From NCBI GenBank assembly GCA_000434915.1, contig FR882078.1:74784-99173 (forward strand): a DNA stretch of 24,390 nt, read 5' to 3'. The DNA is from Ruminococcus sp. CAG:563. GTDB taxonomy: Bacteria; Bacillota; Clostridia; Oscillospirales; Acutalibacteraceae. Both the position numbers and the translations under genes were made by a program. This document shows, in pieces, positions 1-8,382 of the stretch. The notes under the pieces are model-generated. The model was given only the letters and a program-made list of their open reading frames with translations. It made no database searches and was not told the DNA's origin. Numbering within the stretch: the first letter of the stretch is position 1; each line of letters opens with the position of its first letter.

Positions 1-39
1 AAGCTGGTCGTGTGGGTTCGATTCCCATCACCCGCTCCA
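1..39 (+). tRNA. tRNA-Gly, 3' part only (probably UCC)
   Basis: The window opens inside a tRNA gene. The T arm is at 12-28 (GTGGG stem, TTCGATT loop), the 3' acceptor strand CACCCGC at 29-35, discriminator T at 36 and an encoded CCA at 37-39. Acceptor CACCCGC with discriminator U fits bacterial tRNA-Gly. The first bases, AA then GCTGG, fit the end of the anticodon loop and the 3' anticodon stem of the UCC isoacceptor, but the anticodon itself is outside the window, so the identity is an inference. Confidence 0.75.
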
Positions 40-74
40 TTTTCTCCAAACATTCTGCAATGTGGAGAACTAAT

Positions 75-151
<77 letters not shown>

Positions 152-154
152 TAT

Positions 155-232
155 GGTGGGTATAGCTTAGTTGGTTAAAGCGCCAGTTTGTGGCACTGGA
201 GACCGTCGGTTCGAATCCGACTATCCACCCCA
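155..232 (+). tRNA. tRNA-His (GUG)
   Basis: Complete cloverleaf with the histidine-specific extra G(-1) at 155 opposite discriminator C at 229. Acceptor 156-162 pairs with 222-228 and CCA is encoded at 230-232. The anticodon GTG is at 190-192, between stems 183-187 and 195-199. An intrinsic terminator begins 3 nt after the CCA. Confidence 0.97.
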
Positions 233-235
233 TAG

Positions 236-262
236 AGTCTGCAGGTTCTGCAGACTTTTTTT
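236..262 (+). terminator. Intrinsic terminator after tRNA-His
   Basis: Perfect 8-bp stem GTCTGCAG/CTGCAGAC (237-244/248-255), extended by an A-T pair, with a 3-nt loop and a run of seven T at 256-262. It lies between tRNA-His and tRNA-Gln. Confidence 0.9.
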
Positions 263-280
263 AAACGGAAAATCGAATAA

Positions 281-355
281 TGGGGTGTCGTCAAGCGGTA
301 AGACACAGCACTTTGACTGCTGCATTCGCTGGTTCGAATCCGGCCACCCCAGCCA
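281..355 (+). tRNA. tRNA-Gln (UUG)
   Basis: Complete cloverleaf. Acceptor TGGGGTG at 281-287 pairs with the complementary strand ending at 351, discriminator G is at 352 and CCA is encoded at 353-355. The anticodon stem 306-310 encloses a loop with TTG at 313-315. The U1-A72 start of the acceptor stem is typical of tRNA-Gln. It begins only 18 nt after the preceding terminator's T run and has no room for an independent full promoter downstream of that hairpin. Confidence 0.96.
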
Positions 356-359
356 CAAG

Positions 360-390
360 TCCCGATTGCTTAGGCAGTCGGGATTTTGAT
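360..390 (+). terminator. Intrinsic terminator after tRNA-Gln
   Basis: Ten-bp stem TCCCGATTGC (360-369) with GCAGTCGGGA (374-383), including one G-T wobble. The loop is 4 nt and is followed by TTTTGATTTTTT. It ends the tRNA cluster. Confidence 0.85.
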
Positions 391-461
391 TTTTTATAAT
401 TTCCTTGTTGATGATGAAATATTATACTTTGCTGAGTTTTATAATTATTGCAACATAGTAT

Positions 462-505
462 AAAACCGCCCACAGGCTCGAAATTCCGAATCTATGGGCG
501 GTTTG
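462..505 (-). terminator. Intrinsic terminator of the phosphorylase gene
   Basis: Stem AAACCGCCCA (463-472) pairs with TGGGCGGTTT (495-504), with further pairing inside. Read on the minus strand it lies about 10 nt after the phosphorylase stop and ends GGCGGTTTTA. The arms are A/T-flanked on both sides, so it may also stop leftover plus-strand transcripts from the tRNA cluster. Confidence 0.8.
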
Positions 506-513
506 AATTTATT

Positions 514-2922
514 TTATTTTCTGAGCGGCTCTGTGTGCCAGATGTTACGGGCATAATCGTTAATAGCTCTGTCGCAGGCAAAACGTCCTGCTCCGGCAAT
601 ATTCATGAGTGACATTCTGTCCCAAGTCTTTCTGTCGGCAAAGAGCTTTTCTGCTTTAGCCTGAGCTGCTTTGTAGTCGGCAAAGTCGGCGAGAACCATA
701 TACGGGTCATGGTGCGTAATCGTGCCGCCGATTTCGGGGAATACCTTACCGTTGATTCCGCCGTTGATAAAATCAACAACCTTGCGGATATCGGCATTGT
801 TCTGATAGTAATTCATCGGGTTGTAGCCGACACGCTTCAACTCATTGACCTCCGGTGTGCTCATGCCGAAGATGATGATGTTGTCATCGCCGACGGCCTC
901 GTGAATCTCAACATTTGCACCGTCCATTGTACCGAGCGTGATTGCTCCGTTTATCATGAGCTTCATGTTGCCGGTGCCGCTCGCTTCTGTTCCCGAGAGG
1001 GAAATCTGTTCACTGATATCTGCGGCAGGCATGAGATGCTCGGCCATTGTTACGTTATAATCTTCAAGATATACAACCTTGAGACGTCCCCTTACATCGG
1101 GATCATTATTGATAAGCTCGCCGAGAGAGCATATGAAGCTGATGATCTTCTTCGCCATAAAGTAGCCGGGAGCGGCCTTTGCGGCAAAAATATAGGTGTG
1201 AGGAGTGAAATCTCCGTCGGGGTTCTCTTTGATTGCAAGATACTTTGAAAGAATGTGGAAAGCGTTGAGGTGCTGACGCTTGTACTCGTGCAGTCTCTTA
1301 ACCTGAACGTCAAAAATTGATGTCGGATCAAGTTCAACTCCGTTTGATTTCTTGACAAGCTCGGCAAGTCTTTCCTTATTGTGGAGCTTGATTTTTTCAA
1401 GCTTTTTGAGAACCTCGGCGTCAGTTGCATAGGGCTTGAGTTTTTCAAGTTCATCACCGTTATAAACAAAGCCGTTGCCGATGAGGTCGGTGAGAAGCTT
1501 CGTAAGCTCCGGGTTGGACTGGCAGAGCCAACGACGGTGTGCGATACCGTTTGTGACGTTTGTGAACTTGTCGGGAGTGAGCGAATAGAAATCTTTGAAA
1601 ACGCTTTCCTTAAGAATCTCCGAATGGAGAGCCGAAACGCCGTTTACGCAGTGCGAGCCTGCAACGGACATGTTAGCCATTCTGATAACGCCGTTGGAAA
1701 CAATAGCCATGCGCTCAACCTTATCTGCATCGCCTGTTGCATTCCAAACATAGCTGCGGAAGCGGTTGTCGATTTCCTTTGTGATTTCGTAAATTCTCGG
1801 AAGAAGTCGCTTGAAGAGATCCTCAGGCCAACACTCAAGCGCCTCGGCCATAACGGTGTGGTTGGTATAAGCGACGGTATTGGTCACAATGTTCCATGCT
1901 TCGTCCCAGCCGTAGCCGCAGTCATCGAGAAGAATTCGCATCAGCTCGGGAATGGCAAGGGTCGGGTGGGTATCATTGATGTGAATTGCGATTTTATCGG
2001 CGAGATTGTCAACAGTGCCGTAAATTCTCAGATGAGTGTTGATGATATCCTGAATTGAAGCGGAAACAAGGAAATATTGCTGACGAAGACGAAGGCTAGT
2101 TCCCTCCGGATGGTTATCGGACGGGTAGAGAACCTTGCTGATAACCTCTGCCATTGCGTTCTGCTCCATTGCACGCATATAATCGCCCTGGTTGAACATA
2201 TCCATGTCAAGTCCGGGTGCCTTTGCACTCCAAAGACGGAGAACGCTGATGCCCTTGCCGTCCTTGCCCGAAACGAACATATCGTAGGGAATAGCCTTTA
2301 CCGTGTTGCAGTCACGCTGCTCAACGTGGTGATACTGGCTATCCCAGCTCTCGTCAACCCAGCCCTCGAAGAGGATATCAACAGCCTCTTCCTCATGAGG
2401 AACAAGCCAAACCTCTCCGCCCGGAAGCCAGAAATCGGGCAGCTCAGTCTGCCAGCCGTCAACAAGCTTCTGCTTAAAAATGCCGTATTCGTAGAGAATT
2501 GAATAGCCCTTTGCATAATAGCCCTGACTTGCAAGACCGTCAAGGTAGCAGGCGGCAAGTCTGCCGAGACCGCCGTTGCCGAGACCTGCGTCAGGCTCGC
2601 AATCGTAAAGTTTATCAAGCTTTATGCCGAAATCCTTGAGAGCGGATTCCATTGTTTTGGTTAGATTAAGATTGTAAAGGTTGTTCTTGAGCGAACGACC
2701 CATGAGAAATTCCATGCAAAGATAGTAGATTTTCTTTGAATCGGATTTCTTTGCCTCATTGTGGAATTCTTTTCTGCCCTGCATCATCATATCACGAAGA
2801 ATGAGGGCAATCGCCTTGTAGTAATGTTCATAGGTAGCTTCCTCGGGTGAAACACCGTAGAAATGGGAAAGCTTATTAACAATAAGCTCCTTAGCTTCCT
2901 TTTTTGTAAGTTTATAATTCAT
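514..2922 (-). CDS. glgP: Glycogen/starch/alpha-glucan phosphorylase
   Basis: Glycosyltransferase family 35 enzyme that uses phosphate to release glucose-1-phosphate from the non-reducing ends of alpha-1,4-glucans in the cytoplasm. The 802-residue length is normal for the bacterial family. Visible family motifs are the N-terminal YYLCMEFLMGRSL and GLGNGGLGRLAACYLDGLA, the central NGIAHRRWL and QVKRLHEYKRQ, and the PLP site EASGTGNMKLMINGA with the Schiff-base lysine near residue 654. An ATG at 2922 is preferred over the TTG at 2925, because AGGAGG lies 6 nt before the ATG but only 3 nt before the TTG. The gene stands alone between the tRNA cluster and the divergent zapA operon. No glycogen synthesis genes are nearby, so it is separate from any glg cluster in this window. 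Confidence 0.97.
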   Translation of the reverse strand: MNYKLTKKEAKELIVNKLSHFYGVSPEEATYEHYYKAIALILRDMMMQGRKEFHNEAKKSDSKKIYYLCMEFLMGRSLKNNLYNLNLTKTMESALKDFGIKLDKLYDCEPDAGLGNGGLGRLAACYLDGLASQGYYAKGYSILYEYGIFKQKLVDGWQTELPDFWLPGGEVWLVPHEEEAVDILFEGWVDESWDSQYHHVEQRDCNTVKAIPYDMFVSGKDGKGISVLRLWSAKAPGLDMDMFNQGDYMRAMEQNAMAEVISKVLYPSDNHPEGTSLRLRQQYFLVSASIQDIINTHLRIYGTVDNLADKIAIHINDTHPTLAIPELMRILLDDCGYGWDEAWNIVTNTVAYTNHTVMAEALECWPEDLFKRLLPRIYEITKEIDNRFRSYVWNATGDADKVERMAIVSNGVIRMANMSVAGSHCVNGVSALHSEILKESVFKDFYSLTPDKFTNVTNGIAHRRWLCQSNPELTKLLTDLIGNGFVYNGDELEKLKPYATDAEVLKKLEKIKLHNKERLAELVKKSNGVELDPTSIFDVQVKRLHEYKRQHLNAFHILSKYLAIKENPDGDFTPHTYIFAAKAAPGYFMAKKIISFICSLGELINNDPDVRGRLKVVYLEDYNVTMAEHLMPAADISEQISLSGTEASGTGNMKLMINGAITLGTMDGANVEIHEAVGDDNIIIFGMSTPEVNELKRVGYNPMNYYQNNADIRKVVDFINGGINGKVFPEIGGTITHHDPYMVLADFADYKAAQAKAEKLFADRKTWDRMSLMNIAGAGRFACDRAINDYARNIWHTEPLRK

Positions 2923-2954
2923 CAAAAGCCTCCTGACTGGTATTTGCTTATTTT

Positions 2955-2983
2955 ATTTTATACTATTTCTCAGAAAAATACAA
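2955..2983 (-). promoter_or_regulatory. Possible glgP promoter
   Basis: On the minus strand, TTGTAT (2983-2978), a 17-nt spacer and TAAAAT (2960-2955; overlapping TATAAA two bases upstream). The -35 match is weak. It lies about 33 nt upstream of the glgP start. The divergent gap 2923-3262 otherwise holds only AT-rich sequence and the zapA -10 element; no other gene is seen there. Confidence 0.4.
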
Positions 2984-3175
2984 CACCTTATTTGAATTTG
3001 CTTATACGAATTTCAAGTCTGTATTTTATGCACTTCAACGAAAAATATTAATCATTTAGACAAAATAGAAAAATAAATATAAATTTTGAACAAAATATAG
3101 AGTCTTATTCAATGCAATAGCAAAAAATAATCAAGCCGACAAAACAAATAATGTCAAAAAAATGTGAAAAAACTC

Positions 3176-3204
3176 TTTATCGAAAATGAAATTTATAGTA
3201 TAAT
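3176..3204 (+). promoter_or_regulatory. Probable zapA promoter (-10 element)
   Basis: Perfect TATAAT at 3199-3204, about 59 nt before the zapA ATG. The region 17 nt upstream (3176-3181) is not a recognisable -35, so only the -10 is convincing. Confidence 0.5.
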
Positions 3205-3262
3205 ACCTTCATAATCTTAATATTTGCGAAGTTATGTGCAATTATTCTGCGGAGGTATAGTT

Positions 3263-3622
3263 ATGGGAAAAAACAAAGTCAGACTCACGATCGGAGGACT
3301 GGACTATTATATCACGACTGATGAGGAAATCGCTTATATGAAAAATCTCGGCGAGGATTTGGATGACGAAATAACAGGACTTATCCATGATCATCCGAGA
3401 CTTTCTCAGGTTCAGGCGGCAGTTCTCAGTGCCCTTGACTATGCCGACAGACTTAAACAAGCGGAAAAATCAAACGAATTTCTTAAGTCTCAGATTCAGA
3501 TGTATATGGAGGATGCCGCAAAGGCAAAGACGGAGGCTGAAATGGCTCGCCGTGAAGCCGAGCGCATGACAAGAGACCTCAGAAGCATTCGTCGCAGTCT
3601 CGAAGAAAAGGAAATGTTATGA
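3263..3622 (+). CDS. zapA: Cell division protein ZapA
   Basis: Small cytoplasmic FtsZ-associated protein that cross-links FtsZ protofilaments in the division ring. The 119 residues show the ZapA layout: an N-terminal globular part (KNKVRLTIGGLDYYITTDEE..YMKNLGEDLDDEI) and a C-terminal charged coiled coil (about residues 60-115, rich in A, E, R and K). The ATG at 3263 is chosen because GGAGG sits 8 nt upstream; a longer in-frame reading adds 13 residues with no family similarity. Its stop overlaps the start of the U32 gene by 4 nt (ATGA), so the two are translationally coupled. A zapA-U32 pair is a familiar arrangement in Clostridia (established knowledge). Confidence 0.92.
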   Translation: MGKNKVRLTIGGLDYYITTDEEIAYMKNLGEDLDDEITGLIHDHPRLSQVQAAVLSALDYADRLKQAEKSNEFLKSQIQMYMEDAAKAKTEAEMARREAERMTRDLRSIRRSLEEKEML

Positions 3623-5649
3623 TAAAACCTGAAATTCTTGCGCCTGCCGGTTCACCACAGGCGCTTATTGCAGCAGTTCGCAGCGGAGCGGATGCCGTTT
3701 ATCTTGGCATCAAAGGCCTCAATGCAAGGCGAAGTGCGGAAAATTTTGACGATGATCAGCTAAAAGAAGCTGTTGCGTATTGCCACAAGCATAACGTGAA
3801 GGTCCATCTTACGCTTAATACGCTCGTTTCGGACGGCGAACTTGAAAAAGCGCAGGAAGCGGTTCGACTTGCGTGCGAATCGGGAGTTGACGCAATTATA
3901 GTACAGGATATCGGACTTGCAGAACTTATTCACAGAAATGCACCCGAGATGCCGCTCCACGCTTCAACCCAGATGTCAGTTCAGACCGCCGCAGGTCTCA
4001 AAAGACTTAAAAAGCTCGGCTTTACCCGTGCTGTTCTTCCTCGTGAATTGTCAAAAGAGGAAATCAAAAAGCTTTGCGAAAATTCACCTATTGAGCTTGA
4101 ATGCTTTGTGCACGGCGCACTCTGCATGTGTGTTTCCGGCCAATGCCTTTTCAGTGCCGTTCTCGGCTCACGGAGCGGCAACAGGGGAGCTTGTGCTCAG
4201 CCATGCCGTCTGCCTTTCGGAGTTGAAAACGGAACGGGGCATGATCTAAGCTTAAAAGACCTTTCACTAATTGATTATATCGCCGAAATGGCGGAAATGG
4301 GCGTTTGCTCCTTTAAAATTGAGGGACGAATGAAGCGTCCGGAATACGTTGCCGCCGCTGTCAAGGCTTGCCGCAACAGCGTTGACGGAGTGGCCGATAA
4401 TGCACTCAGAGACGATTTGCGCTCCGTATTTTCACGTTCCGGATTCACAGACGGATATTACAGGAACAAGCTTGGTTACGATATGTTCGGAATTCGCCGC
4501 AAGGATGATGTTACGGCGGCTTCGGGCGTTCTCAAAAAGCTTGAAAAGCTTTATGAAAAAGAAAAAGCGGATACTGTTGTTGATTTTGCTTTTACGGCTT
4601 TGAAAGACGAACCGATATCGCTTGCTGCAAGGGCAGGAACGAAAAACGTTTTCGCCGAGGGCGATATACCGCAGCTTGCAATGAATAAGGCAACGACTGC
4701 CGAGGCCGTTTATAATCAGCTCTCAAAGGTTGGCGGAACAAGATTTGTCTGCGGCGATATTGATATCGAGCTTGATGACGGACTTTTTATCCCGGTTTCG
4801 GAGCTTAACAGGCTGCGTCGAGAGGTTATCGAGAAGCTTGACGAGGACAAGGCTCAGGTGAAAAGCTTCACTCCCGAATTTATTAAAATACAACCGCATG
4901 TTCCGGACAAAAAACGACTTATCTGCCGTTTTGCCGACATTGATAATATACCCGAAAATTGGGATTATATAGAGCAGGTTATTGTGCCGCTGGGTGATGA
5001 ACGGAAAGTTAAAAAATCGCTCAGAGTCAGCGTTGAAGTTCCGAGAGGAATTTTCTCGGATGATGAAAAAATTCTCGAGAAGCTGAAAAACGCAAAGGAA
5101 TTCGGTATAACCGAGGCATGGGCGGGCACGCTTGACGGTATTGCACTGATCCAAAAGGCGGGGCTGAAGCCGAATGCTTTTATCGGTTCAAATGTGTTTA
5201 ATTCACTTTCCGTTAAAACACTTGAAAATATGGGCGTGAACAGAATCCTGCTTTCGCCGGAGCTGACATTGGCTCAGGCTCAGGCAATCGGCGGAGATGC
5301 ACCGAGGGGCGTTTTTGCTTATGGCAGACTGCCGTTGATGCTGACGAGAAATTGTCCGCAGAAGAACGGCAAATCCTGCGCCGAATGTAGGCGTTCGGGT
5401 AAGCTGACCGACCGCAGGGGAATTGATTTTCCGATTGACTGCCGCTCTGGATGCAGCGAGATTCTCAACAGCGTTCCCGTCTATATGGCGGACAGACTCA
5501 GTGAGATAAGAAACATGGATTTCATGCTTCTCTATTTCACGGACGAGAATAAGGAAAAAACATCGCTTGTGATTCATGATTATATCAAAGGCTCAAAGAA
5601 GCCGCACGGAGAATTTACAAGAGGCCTCCTTTACAGGGGCGTAGAATAA
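3619..5649 (+). CDS. U32 family protein with DUF3656-type C-terminal region (RlhA-like)
   Basis: The family was named as collagenase-type peptidases, but characterised members (RlhA, TrhP, UbiU/V) are Fe-S proteins that hydroxylate RNA or ubiquinone precursors. The 676 residues start with the family motif EILAPAGSPQALIAAVRSGADAVYLG. The signature ELECFVHGALCMCVSGQCLFS follows, then SGNRGACAQPCRLPF and FKIEGRMKRPEYV. The cysteines in this block are the expected [4Fe-4S] ligands. The long C-terminal part includes a second cysteine-rich stretch (CPQKNGKSCAECRRSG). Size and the C-terminal extension resemble RlhA, the 23S rRNA C2501 hydroxylase, more than the short TrhP. RNA hydroxylation is therefore an inference and peptidase activity is not demonstrated by anything visible. 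It overlaps zapA by 4 nt. Confidence 0.88.
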   Translation: MIKPEILAPAGSPQALIAAVRSGADAVYLGIKGLNARRSAENFDDDQLKEAVAYCHKHNVKVHLTLNTLVSDGELEKAQEAVRLACESGVDAIIVQDIGLAELIHRNAPEMPLHASTQMSVQTAAGLKRLKKLGFTRAVLPRELSKEEIKKLCENSPIELECFVHGALCMCVSGQCLFSAVLGSRSGNRGACAQPCRLPFGVENGTGHDLSLKDLSLIDYIAEMAEMGVCSFKIEGRMKRPEYVAAAVKACRNSVDGVADNALRDDLRSVFSRSGFTDGYYRNKLGYDMFGIRRKDDVTAASGVLKKLEKLYEKEKADTVVDFAFTALKDEPISLAARAGTKNVFAEGDIPQLAMNKATTAEAVYNQLSKVGGTRFVCGDIDIELDDGLFIPVSELNRLRREVIEKLDEDKAQVKSFTPEFIKIQPHVPDKKRLICRFADIDNIPENWDYIEQVIVPLGDERKVKKSLRVSVEVPRGIFSDDEKILEKLKNAKEFGITEAWAGTLDGIALIQKAGLKPNAFIGSNVFNSLSVKTLENMGVNRILLSPELTLAQAQAIGGDAPRGVFAYGRLPLMLTRNCPQKNGKSCAECRRSGKLTDRRGIDFPIDCRSGCSEILNSVPVYMADRLSEIRNMDFMLLYFTDENKEKTSLVIHDYIKGSKKPHGEFTRGLLYRGVE

Positions 5650-5680
5650 CATCTTCGTGATATAAGTATTCTGATAGGCG

Positions 5681-5716
5681 AAAAAACGCACCCCGAGCTG
5701 AGGTGCGTTTAATTTA
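5681..5716. terminator. Bidirectional intrinsic terminator
   Basis: Nine-bp stem AAACGCACC (5684-5692) with GGTGCGTTT (5702-5710) and a 9-nt loop. On the minus strand it ends in six T (complement of A5681-5686), suited to the membrane protein gene that ends at 5714. On the plus strand the tail is TTTAATTTATTT. It separates two convergent genes. Confidence 0.85.
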
Positions 5717-6946
5717 TTTCTTTTTGTTCTTCGTAAATGACAGCTTCGGGAGCTTGATTTTAGGCTCGGAGGAAACTTCATCTTCAAACGCATCGCTGTT
5801 GTTCCAAAGGTGGATAATTCCCTCATCATTGAGAAGCTTGACGATGATTATAAGAATCGGTACAAGGAAAATTCCGATAAATCCGAACAGTTGTGAACCG
5901 ATATACATACCCATAAGGGTGACGAACGACGGCAAATCAACAGTTCCGCCGACGATTTTTGGCTCTATTATCTGTCTTACAACATAGATAATTGCATAGA
6001 CAACAAACAGTCCTATTGCTAATCCGACCTTGCCGGTAATCAGACTGTAAAGTGCCCACGGAACCATAAATGTACCCGTTCCGATGACAGGTAGGATATC
6101 CAGTACGGCGATAATCAGCGACAGTGCAACAATGTTACCGTCCTTGTAAATTCCGATAAGTGTAAGGATATTCAATCCGACAAAAATCTCAATTCCCGTT
6201 ATGCAAATAATAAGAACATATGATTTTATAAGTTTTCCGAGTGATTTAAATACAATTCGCTTGGTTGCGGAAAGCTTACCTTCATTTTCCTCCGAAATCT
6301 GACCCTTGATAAATATAACAAGCCGGTCATAGTCAACCGCCATAAAGCAGGAGGAAACTATCGCTATCATAACGGCAACAAAGGCGGAAGGTATCTGCTT
6401 GGCGGTGCTCCAAATTCCGCTGAGCGGAGTTGAAAGGCTCGCAATTGAGAACTTCTCGCCGTTTGACGCCTTGTTTACGATAAAGCTTGCAATTTCAGTT
6501 GCACTCTTTTCTTTCAATGCGTCAAAGAACGGTACCATCGACTGAGTTGCCTTTGCTTCAAGGCCGTCAGGCAAGAATCTAATAGTGTTCAGCGACCAGT
6601 TCTTGATATTTTCAATCAATGTCGGAATATCTGTCAGCTTCGATTGAATGAAAGCTATAAGACTTTTTATTCCGTCGACGAGTTTAACGCCGATAAGTGA
6701 AATCAGGGCTGCAATTACCAAATATAACAGAAGAACGAGAATTGTTGCGGTTAAGCCTTTTTTTATTTTGGTCTTTCTTGTTATGAAGTTTGTCGGCCTT
6801 TGCACAATTATCGCAATGAAAAATGCGATAAGGAACGGCGCAAACATCGAGAAGCAGTATTTCAAGAACAAGTATGCTAAACCTAATACTATAGCGTAAT
6901 AGACTATGTTGATTATTTTTTTGCGTCTTACTTCGGCTTTATCCAT
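5714..6946 (-). CDS. AI-2E family (PerM/YtvI-like) integral membrane protein
   Basis: Polytopic membrane protein of the AI-2E transporter superfamily, formerly UPF0118. The 410 residues contain two N-terminal hydrophobic helices (about residues 12-50) and a third near 62-85, then a long amphipathic extracytoplasmic section. A block of C-terminal helices follows, with the family motif DILPVIGTGTFMVPWALYSLITG and VRQIIEPKIVGGTVDLPSFVTLMGMYIG. The tail is lysine-rich. The ATG at 6946 has GAGG 6 nt upstream and gives a normal N-terminus; an upstream alternative start at 6976 has no such site. The family includes exporters of small molecules, Na+/H+ antiporters and the sporulation protein YtvI. 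The sequence resembles YtvI in its C-terminal half, but the substrate cannot be told. Confidence 0.85.
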   Translation of the reverse strand: MDKAEVRRKKIINIVYYAIVLGLAYLFLKYCFSMFAPFLIAFFIAIIVQRPTNFITRKTKIKKGLTATILVLLLYLVIAALISLIGVKLVDGIKSLIAFIQSKLTDIPTLIENIKNWSLNTIRFLPDGLEAKATQSMVPFFDALKEKSATEIASFIVNKASNGEKFSIASLSTPLSGIWSTAKQIPSAFVAVMIAIVSSCFMAVDYDRLVIFIKGQISEENEGKLSATKRIVFKSLGKLIKSYVLIICITGIEIFVGLNILTLIGIYKDGNIVALSLIIAVLDILPVIGTGTFMVPWALYSLITGKVGLAIGLFVVYAIIYVVRQIIEPKIVGGTVDLPSFVTLMGMYIGSQLFGFIGIFLVPILIIIVKLLNDEGIIHLWNNSDAFEDEVSSEPKIKLPKLSFTKNKKK

Positions 6947-6995
6947 AATTAACCTCACTTCAAAAAAATTACACAAAGTGCCTTGTACTGAATAT

Positions 6996-7004
6996 ATTAT
7001 ACCA
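6996..7004 (-). promoter_or_regulatory. Extended -10 promoter of the AI-2E family gene
   Basis: On the minus strand TGGTATAAT (7004-6996) is an extended -10 element about 50 nt before the start codon. No good -35 is present, as is common for extended -10 promoters. Confidence 0.6.
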
Positions 7005-7122
7005 TAAAAAAGAAGAATGCAAATAAAAAATGAAAAAATTTAAAAAAACTCTTTATTATTTGACACTTTTATGATAAACTAAATTGATTATATCGTTTAA
7101 ACGTATCAGGGAGTTGAAAACA

Positions 7123-8355
7123 ATGGACATAGCTGTTTTAGGCTACGGTGTTGTCGGCTCGGGAGTGGCGGAAGTTATTTCGCTCAACGAGCAGAAAATC
7201 ACAAAAAAAATCGGCGGAGAAAAAATGAATGTCAAGTATATCCTTGATCTCAGAAAATTTCCCGGCGACAAAAACGAAGATAAAATAATTGACGATTTCA
7301 ATGTTATTCTTAACGACGGCGATGTTAAAATTGTCGCAGAGGCCATGGGCGGACTTCACCCGGCCTTTGAATTCGTTTCATCCTGCTTAAAGGCAGGTAA
7401 ATCCGTTGTCACATCAAACAAGGAGCTTGTTGCCGAAAAGGGCGATATCCTGCTTGAATTGGCAAGGGAGAATAATGTAAACTTCATGTTTGAGGCGAGC
7501 GTCGGCGGCGGAATTCCGGTTCTGCGCCCAATTATTCAGTGCCTTGCCGCGAATGAGATAACCGAGGTTGCCGGCATACTCAACGGCACGACGAATTTCA
7601 TTCTTTCAAAGATGATTTTTGATTCGATGAGCTTTGAGGACGCTCTCAAACTGGCTCAGGATAACGGTTACGCCGAGAAGGATCCGACGGCCGATATCGA
7701 AGGCTTCGATGCGTGCCGCAAGATTTGTATTCTTGCCGCTCTTTGCTTTGGCAAGCATATCTATCCCAAATCGGTTTATACCGAGGGAATAACAAAAATT
7801 ACGCTCGAGGATGTTGATTATGCACGCTCATGGGGCGGCGTAATTAAACTTCTCGGCAGAGCGAAAAAAATCGGTGATAAGACGTCGGCAATGGTTTCGC
7901 CTGCATTTGTTTCCGATTCAAGCATCCTTTCCGGGGTTAACGGAGTGTTCAATTCCGTTCTTATTCGAGGCAATGCGGTCGGCGATGTCGCTTTCTACGG
8001 CCAAGGTGCAGGCAAAATGGCAACGGCAAGTGCCGTTGTTGCCGATATGATTGACTGTGCGCAGCACATCGGACGCAATAAGGGCATAAGCTGGGATAAG
8101 GCGGTTGACGGTTCGCTCGTCGATTGTAATGAGGTTGAAACGGCTCTTTATGTTCGTGCAACAGGCTGTAAGGGATGTGCACTCGGTAAGGCCAAGGAGC
8201 TTTTCGGCGATATCAAGGTTCTTTCAAGGGAGAATGCTCCCGAGGATGAATTTGCATTCGTTACGCCGGAGGATAAAGAGGGCACGCTCAGAGCAAAGCT
8301 CGGTGAGATGGAGAACATCAATGTGCTTTCAACAATCAGGGTAGTTAATTATTAA
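7123..8355 (+). CDS. hom: Homoserine dehydrogenase
   Basis: NAD(P)H-dependent reduction of aspartate semialdehyde to homoserine, the branch point toward threonine and methionine. The 410 residues begin with a Rossmann fold (MDIAVLGYGVVGSGV, residues 1-15). TSNKELVAEKG and VGGGIPVLRPI follow, then the substrate-loop motif GILNGTTNFILSKM and the catalytic region YAEKDPTADIEGFDACRK. AGKMATASAVVADMI is also present. The last 70 or so residues have the beta-alpha-beta-beta-alpha-beta order of an ACT domain (ALYVRA...KVLSRE...STIRVV). The usual KPGVLAKI turn is replaced by CKGCALGKA. ATG 7123 is chosen for AGGGAG 9 nt upstream. lysC follows after 27 nt, consistent with a hom-lysC operon. No threonine synthase or homoserine kinase gene is in the window. 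Confidence 0.97.
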   Translation: MDIAVLGYGVVGSGVAEVISLNEQKITKKIGGEKMNVKYILDLRKFPGDKNEDKIIDDFNVILNDGDVKIVAEAMGGLHPAFEFVSSCLKAGKSVVTSNKELVAEKGDILLELARENNVNFMFEASVGGGIPVLRPIIQCLAANEITEVAGILNGTTNFILSKMIFDSMSFEDALKLAQDNGYAEKDPTADIEGFDACRKICILAALCFGKHIYPKSVYTEGITKITLEDVDYARSWGGVIKLLGRAKKIGDKTSAMVSPAFVSDSSILSGVNGVFNSVLIRGNAVGDVAFYGQGAGKMATASAVVADMIDCAQHIGRNKGISWDKAVDGSLVDCNEVETALYVRATGCKGCALGKAKELFGDIKVLSRENAPEDEFAFVTPEDKEGTLRAKLGEMENINVLSTIRVVNY

Positions 8356-8382
8356 TTATAGATATAAAGTGGTGAATTGATT

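Noticed and set aside
709..1248. Long plus-strand reading frame of 179 codons antisense to the phosphorylase gene (and similar ones at 1381-2058 and 2077-2502)
   Set aside because: They lie wholly within a gene with unmistakable family motifs, have no ribosome-binding sites and no recognisable protein pattern; they are codon-bias shadows.
7060..7091. TTGACA at 7060-7065 as the hom promoter -35
   Set aside because: No acceptable -10 lies 16-18 nt downstream; the nearest candidates are at wrong spacing. TATGAT at 7070-7075 is a possible -10 for another start but has no -35.
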